A stretch of DNA of 64,000 bases, taken from NCBI RefSeq assembly GCF_910592395.1, contig NC_088326.1:129001-193000 (forward strand), written 5' to 3'. Below, one piece after another: positions 37,401-47,888 of this stretch. The notes beneath the pieces are model-generated. The model was not told the origin of the DNA, made no database searches, and was given only the letters and a program-made list of their open reading frames with translations. The stretch comes from Lineus longissimus. Lineage: Eukaryota; Nemertea; Pilidiophora; Heteronemertea; Lineidae. Every line of letters starts with the position of its first letter. Position 1 is the stretch's first letter. A program made the position numbers and the translations under genes.

Positions 37401-40400
37401 ACAAGACTTCAAGAATATTGAACGCCCATCTCTCAGAACCGTGTTATCAAAAGTGAAAGATATCCGAAGATGATCCTCGTGTCATGTTAGTCAAGAGATA
37501 ATATCGGCCTTGCAAAGAGTCGTTTTTTATGAGAGGATAAACATGAAAAAATGCCATGAGTCACCATAGCTTGAATGGATTGGCTGGCTTGGAGAGAGAT
37601 GTTAAAACTTCCTGAATGGCTCTGTTTCTTTGGTGAATAGGAAAGCTTTTTTGAAGTGTTGCTTTTGACCTTTATGTCCTAGCTGTGTTCAGTGCTTGAA
37701 GAAGTGATGGAAAGTTTCTAAAAATGTAGTTATTTCTTTGCGTTTGAAACTTGATTATCATTTTGTGAGATTTTGACCTGATGCAAAAAGTCAGCCAAGA
37801 ACTACACTGTACTAGGCATTATGGGAAGGTTGTCCTGCTTACTGAGATGAATGCTGTAAGGCAAGAACTGTATTGCTCAGTCAGTGTAGCACTTGACGAG
37901 ATTGTCAGACACATCCTTGTTGCTTTGCAAACAGGGCCTACTCAGTGATGACATCATGGGTGACGCTCTCTTTACCATGACAACAATGGTATTTTGACAT
38001 TGGAACACGTCAAATATCATGAAAAATTGCAAATTGCAAATTTCATCTTCCAAGTGAAGGCATCACTTGACTGTGACACCAGCTGCTGCTGCCCTCTGGA
38101 GGAATATCCTGTTTTCAAAAAGTTTCCAAACGTTGTCAAATCTTTTAAGACGAACTCAACATTCAATATGTTTCCGTTGTCTGTTTATAGTTCACTGATA
38201 TCGACCTAGGTGGCAACACCTACATCTGTCCTCAGGGTGAGGTGTTCATCTACGACGGGCTGAGCAATGAAGAAGGAAGTTACACCATGAAATACCCGAC
38301 AAGGAAGTCCGGCTTCTGTGGAGATGAGGCCTCAAAATATTGTAAGTCTTTACTGTAAACTCAGTCAGGAGCCGTCTCAAAGTTTTATTGCAAACTTGGT
38401 CAAGACCTGTCACAAACTCTTCACTGTAAAGTCAGTCTGAAGCTCTCACGAAGTCGTTACTGTCAACACATTCAGGAGCTGCCATAGGAAGTCTTTACTG
38501 TCAACACATTCAGGAGCTGCCATAGGACGTCTTTACTGTACGGTCGGTCACAATGTCTTAACTGTAAACACAGTCAGGTGCTAACAGGACTCCTTGATAG
38601 ATCCTTCTCTTTCCCTCCTCATAAATACTTTTTCACTCCAGATCCTATCCAGTCAACAGACCGTCACATGGCCATTGTCTTCAGGTCATTCATCGGCACA
38701 GAGCAACGTAAAGGGTTCACGGGAACATTTGAGGTGACGGGTCCCGTCCATGGGGTCTGGGGCGAGTGGAGTGAGTGGTCAAAGTGTCGTGGCTCATGCA
38801 TTGAGGGGAACTTTAAGACAAAGTCAAGGTCACGTGTCTGTGATAATCCTAAACCGCAAGATGGTGGACGGCCGTGTGATGGCTCTGCGAAGGAAAACGA
38901 GAAGTGTGATGCCAAACTTGCTTGCATTCCAAATGGTAGGTTTAAACCCAATGGTTGGCTAGCCCAGTGGTAGGCTAGCCCAATGGTAGGTCAACCCAAT
39001 GGTAGGTCAACCCAATGGTAGGTCAACCCAATGGTAGGTCAACCCAATGGTAGGTCAACCCAATGGTAGGTCAACCCAGTGGTAGGCTAGCCCAATGGTA
39101 GGTCAACCCAATGGTAGGTCAACCCAGTGGTAGGCTAGCCCAATGGTAGGTCAACCCAATGGTAGGTCAACCCAATGGTAGGTCAACCCAATGGTAGGTC
39201 AACCCAATGGTAGGCTGGCAAAATGATTTTAATCAGCTTTAAAGCTGCCAGCAGGTTGGCAGATAGATGAGTAAGGATCTTGAAATCAGGCATTTTCACA
39301 CTATTGTGCCACAGTTCCTTCTTTTATATGTTATAATTCGCTTCAATTTGTTATATTTATAATGATTATCCAGTTTGAAAGATAAACAGATAAATGGTAA
39401 TTCATAAAAAAATCGAAAAAAAGTGGAAATTGCCATAAGCTATGTTGACGCTGAGGGAATGGGAGATTGGCTGCATTGGTAATTATATCCGCGGCTAGAA
39501 ACGTCTGAGATACAAAATTGATATGTTTTATTGCCAATTGTTACAGCGTGTTCACTGATTCAAGGACTAGAAACGTCTGAGATACAAAATTGATATCTTT
39601 TATTGCCAATTGTTACAGCGTGTTCACTGATTCAAGGACTTGGGTGCCGTCTAGCTTTAGTGTTATTACAAGCTTCCATTTTCAGTTTGTGCACGGGGTA
39701 ACTACCTTGGCTGTGCTAAAAATGCCGATTGTTACGTACCAGAACCGAAACAAGGCAAGAGTCATTTGCCGTCAGACTTGGTGTGTAAATGTAAAAACAG
39801 TGATTGTAAAAGTAAGTACTCTCATCTGGTGAAGCCAAGACTATTCCTTCCATGCCAAGTCCTTCTCCTCACCCAACACAGGCCGCCCAACACAAAGTTT
39901 ACGTGTCCTTCTCCTCACCCAACACAGGCCGCCCAACACAAAGTTTACGTCTGCCCAATATAGAGTTGATGGAAAAGAAGAAATACAGAAGAAAAAATTT
40001 TTTAATTTTTTTTGCTATTTTTTGAGGAAATTTATGTTAGGCAAATATTGATTGGTTGAGTTGAATTGCCTGTAATTATTCCACTATAAGCAGTCACTGT
40101 TCATCTTGAATGATCATGCCACCTTTTGGCCTAACTTGTTATCATCTTTCTCGTCCAGTTTTTATGGAAGACGCGTGTGTGGCGTCTCCGACTCGTCGCG
40201 TGCGGCTGGTGGGCTCGCGGGGGAAGATACGCTCGCAGGCATATCCTCACTACCGTTATCAGGAGGAGTGTGAGTTAACAGTAGAAGTACCACAGGCACA
40301 GTGGGTCATGATAAAGGTAAGTGCTGCCATCTGTTGGTTAGAAGTGGAGTGACAGAGTTTGCAGACTGTCCCCACTGTTTGGTGAAGGATAAATTATGTA

Positions 40401-42283
40401 GACATTCTGCTTCCTTGCAAATTGAAATACTGAAATATTTCGTGTCTGAAATTCACCGTGTTTCTTTTCAGTTTAACGAGTTTGACATGGGGGGAGGCAG
40501 CAGCTGTTCTCAAGGACATTTAGTCCTTTTTGATGGTGCGAGCTCCCGCAATTTCTCCAAGCGATATCCATCGCCGAAGGGTTCAGGGTTCTGCTCAGAA
40601 GTGCAGCCGCCACGCAGTGACGACAAGTATGAAAACATCGTCATCTCAACGGGGAACTATTTAACTGTGTTCATGGATACCAAGAAAAGAGGCAGCGATG
40701 ACCAAAATATTGGCTTTGATGCTGAGTTTTCGAGCGTCCCTCCAGGTGAGTGGTGTTGGACTGTTGATAAGGTTATTTGCAGGTCGGGGGTAATGATATA
40801 GGTGGTGTGACATCACACACCAATAGACACAGCCTTTCATGTGCGTGAGTGGTGTTGGACTGATGTAACATTATCATTTTGCTGTCCACGGTCACAAATG
40901 TTTATTCCATTATTAACCCTTTCAGGTTATATCCATTCCTACCTCTCCGAGTTGGATATCAAGATCATCGCGTTCTCGAGCATGGGCGGAATCTTTGTAC
41001 TTTCTGTGATAGCCGTCTCCACCTGGTGTTACTTGCGTCACCGACGGCGACGGAAAAGATTAAGATGGTATTATTTTCAGTATGTAAGTTGTGGCAACCT
41101 GTCAGGTTTGGTAATCACTGTGATCGTTGGTGATGTCATCAGTATCCGTGTTGTTGTCTTGGTGACAGTAAACAAGTTTTGATGATGTGTCCAAGTTTGT
41201 GTTGTGGTCATGGTAGAGTGAAAATGTTTAAATGGTTTTTTCCTGAACTATTTTGTGTGATGATAGTGAGACAAGTGATAGATTTGTTATCTTTAAATAG
41301 TGCCTTGTTGACTTGTCATAGTCATGAGCAATGTGTATCTCAACCCTTCTCAAGACTTCTAGATAGTGCATGGCAATGAGGCCATTACTGTCCAGTAGTC
41401 AAACAACATTTTCACTTAACAGTCAAGATTCAAAGACTAATTCTAAATTTCTAAGTTCTTCTAAGTCATGGAGAGCGTATTAAAGAAACTTCGGTACACA
41501 CAGTGGTTATCATGACAGGTTGTGTAGCTGCTTCTGCCGCATGCACTGCTACTCTTTCCTTGTGCACAGGCTGCACTCATTACAGTCAGGTCGCTGCACT
41601 CATTACAGTCAGGTCGCTGCACTCATTGCAGTCAGGTCGCTGCACTCATTACAGTCAGGTCGCTGCACTCATTGCAGTCAGGTCGCTGCACTCATTACAG
41701 TCAGGTCGCACCTCAAAAGTGAAACGTGCAAATCTTGCAACAGTTTTGCACTTGGGACCACGGTGTATGGCCTGCTTAGCTATCCACTGCCGCTACATTT
41801 TATTCTGCTTCTGAGTTGGCCGGCATGAAACTTTCTCACAATATATTCTGTTAATTTCTGCATCTTTATAACAGGTTGGTAGAATTTTAGAATGTATTTA
41901 GACATTAACCCTCTTAATGCATGCAGCATTGACAGTGTGCTTTAGAGCATTATTTCATGAAGTGGAGAGTTTGGAGTAAATTCAGTAAAAAATGTTTTAA
42001 AATCTGAGCTTTCAAAAATTACACGCAATCCTTTGTAAACAATGATTTTTGCAACAGAAATGTGATGAGTCATCAACTTTAACCAGCAAATCAATCAAGA
42101 CGAGGTTATTGGCCGCAAAGATGGCGAAACTCGACAGATTGATGAAATTCTTTTTGCCATCATTGATGATGACATTCTTACTTCACTTACATTTCACGAG
42201 TTTTTTCTCGTCTTTTTCAGCGGAAGCAGAGTTCTGAGGGCGTAGGATCGGATTCTGAGTCACCGCCACGAGAGCGTCGCTAG
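28498..42283 (+). CDS. Predicted single-pass membrane protein: (Cys module-CUB)-TSP1-(Cys module-CUB)-TM, ten exons
   Basis: I do not recognise a named family. Exons are 28498-28561, 36356-36499, 37011-37177, 38191-38341, 38642-38935, 39686-39811, 40159-40316, 40472-40745, 40926-41083 and 42221-42283, all in phase, giving 532 aa. Order: signal peptide (1-25, LLCSLILVRLL); six-Cys module (30-69); CUB 1 (72-208, lacking its second Cys); TSP type-1 (213-271, WGEWSEWSKC and six Cys at 224, 228, 242, 254, 264 and 270); second six-Cys module (274-315); CUB 2 with four Cys (317-460); TM (471-496); short basic tail RHRRRRKR ending in a Ser/Glu-rich segment (SSEGVGSDSESPPRERR). CUB and TSP1 domains bind ligands or matrix, so a receptor or adhesion role is inferred. 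Intron 1 is 7.8 kb. Confidence 0.8.
28571..28654. repeat. 42-bp tandem duplication after the exon-1 donor
   Basis: CACTTGTACTGAATAACGCC and the bases following it are repeated once with period 42, starting 9 nt after the first splice donor of the membrane-protein gene. Confidence 0.9.
28655..36355 (+). other. Intron 1 of the membrane-protein gene
   Basis: About 7.7 kb with no coding exon that I can support in either strand. Apart from the 21-bp minisatellite at 32635 it holds unique A+T-rich sequence. Enhancers are possible but not visible from sequence alone. Confidence 0.6.
32635..33078. repeat. 21-bp minisatellite, about 21 copies
   Basis: Unit TCTAGCTCTCTGAGCGATCA plus C, period 21 bp. 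Sub-variants (GAATACT, TGATCAC, ACTCC, ACTCTCG) are clustered, with one three-unit block duplicated near the left end. Because 21 is a multiple of 3 it is open on the minus strand, but that is not evidence of a protein. Confidence 0.97.
38342..38580. repeat. Degenerate 38-bp repeat beginning at the exon-4 donor
   Basis: The donor of exon 4 reads GTAAGTCTTTACTGTAAAC. AGTCTTTACTGTcAACacattCAGGAG-type units recur four to five times downstream, the last two nearly identical. Confidence 0.7.
38936..39216. repeat. 16-bp minisatellite carrying a splice-donor motif, about 17 copies
   Basis: The exon-5 boundary is AAATG|GTAGGT. The intron then repeats CAACCCAATGGTAGGT about 17 times (variants TAGCCCA and CAGTGG). 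Every unit therefore contains ATG|GTAGGT, almost identical to the real donor. Confidence 0.95.
39495..39640. repeat. 72-bp tandem duplication upstream of exon 6
   Basis: CTAGAAACGTCTGAGATACA and its continuation occur at 39495 and 39567 with one mismatch. Each copy holds an acceptor-like TTGTTACAG. Confidence 0.95.
39861..39951. repeat. 46-bp tandem duplication after exon 6
   Basis: CCTTCTCCTCACCCAACACA and its continuation begin at 39861 and 39907 and are almost identical, about 50 bp past the exon-6 donor. Confidence 0.95.
41571..41708. repeat. 23-bp minisatellite in intron 9, six copies
   Basis: CTGCACTCATTACAGTCAGG plus TCG repeated at 41571, 41594, 41617, 41640, 41663 and 41686. The fourth base of TACAG alternates with TGCAG. 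Each unit contains ACAGTCAGGT-like potential splice sequence. Confidence 0.95.
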
Positions 42284-42465
42284 GGAGAGATGCTCTGATT
42301 GGTCACGGCTTGTTGCTAGGGAGAGATGTTCTGATTGGTCACGGCTCGTTGCTAGGGAGAGATGCTCTGATTGGTCACGGCTTGTTGCTAGGGAGAGATG
42401 TTCTGATTGGTCACGGCTCGTTGCTAGGGAGAGATGTTCTGATTGGTCACAGCTCGTTGCTAGGT
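42281..42465 (+). repeat. 36-bp repeat, five copies, whose first copy supplies the stop codon; each holds an inverted CCAAT box
   Basis: The last codons CGT CGC TAG run straight into TAGGGAGAGATGCTCTGATT, which repeats with period 36 at 42281, 42317, 42353, 42389 and 42425 before TAGGTTGTG. Each unit contains CTGATTGGTCAC, the inverted CCAAT-box consensus bound by NF-Y. The array lies in the 3' UTR. Confidence 0.9.
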
Positions 42466-44971
42466 TGTGTGGGTGGATGACCATGTCAGTAGGTTTCTGG
42501 GCTCATCATGACTTGAGGTAGCGTCATGGAAGAGTGTTAGCCTAGAGACACTCACGTGTAACCTTGTTACATGACCTGGCCCCATATCACAATGTGATAT
42601 ATGGTTAACTGACTTCTTTATGGAAGAGGGGAGTCAGTATGATTGTGTGACATTCATTTCAAAGTGAAAGGGTTCAAACGGTAGAAAATACTCATTACAG
42701 TTCTGTCCATAAGAAACATATACATAGGTGTCAAACTTGAGTATGTCCCCGCTTATGATGTTCGTGCACTAACACTCTCTAGACGATACTGTAGTGTTGC
42801 TCATTACAAGGCATGTTACTGATGGGCAGAACTGTATTTCTCTCATGCCATAATGTTGATGTTTTGAGGGATCAGCAGAACGTAATGCCGGTCCATTGTA
42901 GTGAAATGGAAACCAAGAGTTGGGTTTCTTGTCTGTTTGTGATTTGTCTCTACATATCATCCGTAGGTTAGCTTGTTTCGCCAGCTTGTCAGAGTCTCAT
43001 GTACACAAATGAACAGTCTCCTGTGGAAAACTCTGGCAAACTTGTCCTGTATAGGATTCTGTTGAAGCAGTTTTATAAATGTCCTCTTGGAGGCAGCACT
43101 GTATGTTGCCGCAGCTTTTTATATTCGACTGGAGTATGACTCCATTTGTTGTAGTTGATGTTCAGCCAACACGGTCGCTTGTTTATGTTGAACCCACGAC
43201 AGGAATGTGCTTGTAATGTATACAAATCTTGTGTGAATGCAAGCAACTTTGAAAGATTACCAACCATGGGTCATAGCCCCTTTAACATTTTCTTCTAGTG
43301 TTGCTAAGTGTTAGTAATGCACTAATATTGGTAGCGATATGTTTCAATTTTCCCTGTTATGAGGGTCACATTTTGATATCATTTGTAAAATGAAGTTTTA
43401 TGGTAAAATCACATGATAAATGTTAGCTGGTCTTCTTAATTCTGCCAATCACGGAAAGGTGACTCTGGCTTACTCAGTGTATTGTTCATATGTGGGTTTT
43501 CCCTGCTGACACTCTGTCCTCGAAGCTTTGAGTAAAGGCGTGCAGTGGTTTTCCCTGCTGACACTGTGTCCTCGAAGCTTTGAGTAAAGGCGTGCAGTGG
43601 TTTTCCCTGCCGACACTGTGTCCTCGAAGCTTTGAGTAAAGGCGTGCAGTGGTTTTCCCTGCTGACACTGTGTCCTCGAAGCTTTGAGTAAAGGCGTGCA
43701 ATGGTTTTCCCTGCTGACACTGTGTCCTCGAAGCTTTGAGTAAAGGCGTGCAGTGGTTTTCCCTGCTGACACTGTGTCCTCGAAGCTTTGAGTAAAGGCG
43801 TGCAGTGGCGTGGGATGGTTTTGGAGAAATGAGAGCTTTTGTAAATTGTATACCACCAATGCCATAACTGTTACTGTACATTTACATGTACATTTGCACC
43901 ACAAGTTAATCCTATTGTGTTAATCCTATTGTGTTAATCCTATTGTGTGGTGTATGCTGATGTTTGTGTAGCCAGCTGTGGGTTGCCTGAATTATAAGCA
44001 TTGTTTGAAGAGCTTGACATTCTTGAGTCATAGATGTCATTGTACTGTTGGCTGAGCCCCCAGAGTACCATTGGACATGTATTATTGTATGAACTATATG
44101 TTTTTCTATTTATTTGTAAACAATGTGTACATGGTTTGTACATTACCGTATATTATTTATAGTCTGTTTATAGATAGCTTTTTGATATTTCAACAAAAAC
44201 ATATGAAATGTTTTTTGGTATTTTCTTGTAAATAGATGTGACGATTTGTTAGCTTGCCATTACAGAACATTTGACAAGAACATGTAGATGTTGTCAGCTG
44301 TCTCTCTCTAGCTTTGGCGACCATAACCTTCAAGGTATACTCACCCTGCGACCACTCCTGTCATAAGATATATAGATCTTAAAACTTGGCCCAGGTCCTA
44401 TGAGACAAGCCAACATTGGCTGTGACAGTAACTGTGTCGTGCAGCTCTGTACATTTGGATCAGTTGCAGGTTGTGTCGCAGGGAGTGGCCCCCAGGGAAA
44501 TGTAACCTGTATTAATCTCTTGAACCGGTGAAACCAGTAGACTTTACGTGTTTGTACATTGAATGTATTAGCTTCGATCACATGTCAGTATTTTGCTATA
44601 TGCCAAACTTGGCCGCTTCAAAGTTTGTCAAATTTCTTCCGCTGTGTTCTCAACCTTAGTGCTTTTTGGACTAAATGTCCTCCGATATTACTTTAGTATT
44701 TGTGATTTCATTGATTGGCATTATTTCAGCGGATATAGGGTAACTGTGAGATAAATTAATGAGATAGGGAGTTTGCACTGCGATGATGGAAAATGGAAAA
44801 TACTTTTTCAGTTCCGTCTTTTACGTTTGACGTTTCTCTCCCAAACACGGCCCAACTGGAGCTGTCACTGTATTGATAACCTTGGGGAGGGACTGACCTA
44901 TATTTTAGCACCACCCTCACAGTGTCAATCTGTGTCTCTTGTATGTGATCTCAATGTCAGGCTTCATCTGC
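42466..44971 (+). other. Probable long 3' UTR and flank of the membrane-protein gene
   Basis: No gene. It contains a 52-bp minisatellite (43497-43808), three copies of TTAATCCTATTGTG at about 43907-43948 and T-rich sequence. Open minus-strand frames here stem from the minisatellite. Confidence 0.5.
43497..43808. repeat. 52-bp minisatellite, six copies
   Basis: Unit with core TTCCCTGCTGACACTGTGTC, followed by CTCGAAGCTTTGAGTAAAGG, period 52 bp and nearly invariant. Confidence 0.97.
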
Positions 44972-44977
44972 AATAAA
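44972..44977 (+). promoter_or_regulatory. Candidate polyadenylation signal, membrane-protein gene
   Basis: CAATAAACC is followed within 30 nt by a TG/T-rich stretch (GATGTTTCTTTTTTG). It would give a 2.7-kb 3' UTR. Confidence 0.4.
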
Positions 44978-45299
44978 CCTTTTATAACTGTCACATTGGC
45001 GATGTTTCTTTTTTGTCTTGATTGGTTCTGACTATGCCCGATTGATTGGGGGGAGGGTATATAGTAGTCCTTCCAAGCAACTTCATCACATATCCAGTCA
45101 TCGAAGTGAGTGTCGGTCTCGGACATCAACACAAGAAATACTTGTATAGGAGACACATGAATTTTAATAGTATGTAAATAACGATAAAATAGTTTTTGAC
45201 AAGTTGCAGTTAAACATATTGTATAGGCATTTACACTTGGATAAACTGCAACCAGTTGTAACTTGACCTCGTCTCCCTAAAAGCACGGATCTACATGAT

Positions 45300-45305
45300 T
45301 TTATT
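45300..45305 (-). promoter_or_regulatory. Candidate polyadenylation signal, RITA1
   Basis: AATAAA on the minus strand, about 530 nt past the RITA1 stop. The two converging transcripts would end about 320 bp apart. Confidence 0.35.
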
Positions 45306-45830
45306 ATGACGATAACAATCGCAGAATTCAGGCGTGTGAACTGTGCCTGCCACAGATTGAGCATCCCTCTCTCACTGAATGCTACCTGTGGCCACCCTAC
45401 GTATGTCTACAGCTTGGCAGTGCAATAATGCAGTATCAATACATCAATATAATCTATCCTAGGGTAAAAAAGTACATATACTGAGTCGACATGTTAAAGC
45501 CAGTTGAAGCATGTCTGTTATGTACATGTAGAACAACAGCTATACATGTACACAGTAGCTGTACAGGTGCCCCGAAACTCGGCTCTAATATGCTGACACA
45601 AGACACATTAGTAACGTCTACTGCTGTGTACTACATTCCTTAAAAAAATATGAAATTCATCAAATTGCATTCACAGCTTTAGAGTTCATAGCCTCTTCAC
45701 CAGAGAAAATGCCCAGTGCTCACCAGGTTTGATTTCACACAGTTCAGCTGGTATAATAAAGCTGGACAGCGTCCTTATTCAATCACATCTTGATACAGCA
45801 GTTCTAGCAGACTGCCAGTTCCACATATTC

Positions 45831-46514
45831 TCATCGCCACGCTGGCCTAGCAGAGCTGGCAACAGATGAAGTCCCAGAGGGTGGGGGCCAGTAGTCTGAG
45901 CCAACAGGCCTCGGCACTTGAAGGGGAGTACGGGCAGATCCTGGTCTGCTTGAGTTTGGTCTGGCTGCCCTGCTCGAGGACGGTCTTAAGTCTTGTCCCT
46001 GTCTAGAGAGAGGGCGAGTGCTCAACACGGATCCATTCACCTCATTCAATCGCTTCTCCGCTTGTACACGATCCAAGTAATTCATTGGATTAGCGAGGTG
46101 AGGTTCCGGAGTAATCGTTGGGGCATCCCACGGCGGTTTAAAAGAGGACTTTAATTTTGGTCCAAACAGACTCTCATCGACGTAAGATTCCTTGTACTTA
46201 ATTAATCGACTCTTGTGGTTTATTTTTCGTGGAGTGTTGCTTTTAATAGGCGTCTGAGAAGTTGAGTTCGACTCTTTCTTTGGTGGTGGCGACCAAAGCA
46301 GCATCCGACCACGGTTGTCCTTTTTGTTCCATGGTGCTGGAAAGTCTGGGGCCTTTAGTCCCTTCCCAAACAAAGACTCATCAACATTGGACGCAGACGA
46401 GACCTTGTGGTATAGGTTGCGTGATCTATGAGAGAGCTGCGGTTTATCTCGTGCAGAAGTGGGACGAGTCCCTGTGACGGTCATATCGCACATTGCAGAG
46501 GTCTTCACTGGCAT
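45831..46514 (-). CDS. RITA1: RBPJ-interacting and tubulin-associated protein 1 homologue
   Basis: In vertebrates RITA1 binds RBPJ/CSL, exports it from the nucleus and damps Notch signalling, and it also binds tubulin. This single coding exon gives 227 aa (human 269). Diagnostic pieces are two repeats, NVDESLFG (43-50) and YVDESLFG (111-118), each followed by a Pro-Trp segment (FPAPW, FKPPW). There is an RBPJ-binding hydrophobic-W-x-P type motif LLWSPPP (72-78), a DLRPSSS box (175-181), an SR-rich stretch and the basic-aromatic C-terminus RPAWR. In the human protein the LWTPPP motif follows both DESLFG repeats; here it lies between them. An acceptor-like pyrimidine tract before about 46555 (minus strand) suggests a 5' untranslated exon. 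It is divergent from the zinc-finger gene. Confidence 0.85.
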   Translation of the reverse strand: MPVKTSAMCDMTVTGTRPTSARDKPQLSHRSRNLYHKVSSASNVDESLFGKGLKAPDFPAPWNKKDNRGRMLLWSPPPKKESNSTSQTPIKSNTPRKINHKSRLIKYKESYVDESLFGPKLKSSFKPPWDAPTITPEPHLANPMNYLDRVQAEKRLNEVNGSVLSTRPLSRQGQDLRPSSSRAARPNSSRPGSARTPLQVPRPVGSDYWPPPSGTSSVASSARPAWR

Positions 46515-46555
46515 GAGTCACTGAATGGTCACTGATGGTGTAGAGTGGAAGACAA

Positions 46556-47888
46556 CTGGAAAGAAAGGAAATTAGGTATTTATACAGACAAGAATCGTTT
46601 CCTATCTATTCTTACCGAGTTCACAGATCTTACTTATGTAACCCTTGCTTTTTATTTTGACAGTGCATCATTACTCAAGCCACAATGAACACTTCTACCC
46701 TGGCTGGCCCGTGGCCGGACCCACGACACTTTACACATGCTACACTTGTGATCGTCTCACCATTACCAGGTTCACATTGATCACCTCAACCAATGGAGAT
46801 TGCCATTTGAGTTGAATGATGCTCTCCTACCACTGAGTGTCAGTCTGCTGACCAACAAATCAGTTTGCAAATGCTTCTCTTGATCTCGATCTATCATCAT
46901 GAAGATCATCTTGCCATCTTATTCTTAGGATCTTGGTCATTGGTTGGTGGATAGACCGCATAATTTACGTATAAGCGGCGCGTCTTTTCGTCTCAAGTTA
47001 TATTTTAAAGCGAGCAAACACTTGTGTTCACACTTACATCTTTAAAATTTACAAGTTGGAGTCTTAGTTAGCAAGATTATATTGTTTTTGTGCAGAGAAA
47101 AACGATTTGTTTACAAAATGCGAAGCCATGTTTACGAGTTGTCGTCGTCGTTTAAATAGCCTACTTCTTCCAGATTGACCGGTACTTCGAAATCGCGTCG
47201 ATTTCACTCGGCACGAAACTTTTGCGGAAGCTGAGAATTTTTCTTGCGATCAAAGGTACATTTTCTTTGTCTCTGAAGACGTAAATGTCGCACAAGATTA
47301 TGGTTAACAGGATTTAAGGCTTTGTTTAAACGTTGTGTCAGCATTATTTTTCAAAAATGTATTGCATTATTCAGCTTTTATGGTTTTAAATGTTAATCGC
47401 GAATGGATTTTTGGGGAGCTACAGGGTAACCCAAAAAAATGCAACCCTTAAAAAGTGTCATTTTTGATACATTATGAATATATTCGCTTTCTTTTTCATG
47501 CTAAGCTAAGCAGATGACAAAATATTGATTGTGATGTCACAACTTTGGCAACACACTGCACTGAGTCACTGGTTGTTTTTGTTTCTCGAGTGAAAGCCCT
47601 CCGCGTCCATGAAAATGGGTCAAAGGCGAAGCATTCTGAAAATTCATTGGAACTGTTAGTCACGATTTTTGCTTTTTTTCAGGTATCCAATCTAGTTGAC
47701 GCAGGCCTCGCCTACAAGGGATGTTTTGCTTATCATCTTAGTTCCTGTCACAAGACAAGAAGACAGGGATTCTGAAAGCACTCATTGCATTCATTCATTT
47801 GCTCAGAAGAAGCTGCTTAGCACTGACCTGTAAGTTACAAGTGCTATCTAAGGAATTCTGAAAGACTGATTAGATTAAAGTTTCCAGA
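46556..47888. other. Divergent promoter interval RITA1 / zinc-finger gene
   Basis: The genes point away from each other across 1.4 kb. Coding sequence is absent. An acceptor (GCTTTTTTTCAG) at about 47683 probably starts the exon that carries the zinc-finger ATG, so that gene's transcription start lies further left. GC-rich, TCG-containing sequence around 47130-47220 is a reasonable promoter candidate. Confidence 0.4.

Noticed and set aside
43436-43904. Several overlapping minus-strand frames with SFEDTVSAGKT-like repeats
   Set aside because: Three frames are open over the same 52-bp minisatellite, as expected of a repeat without stops, not of a gene.
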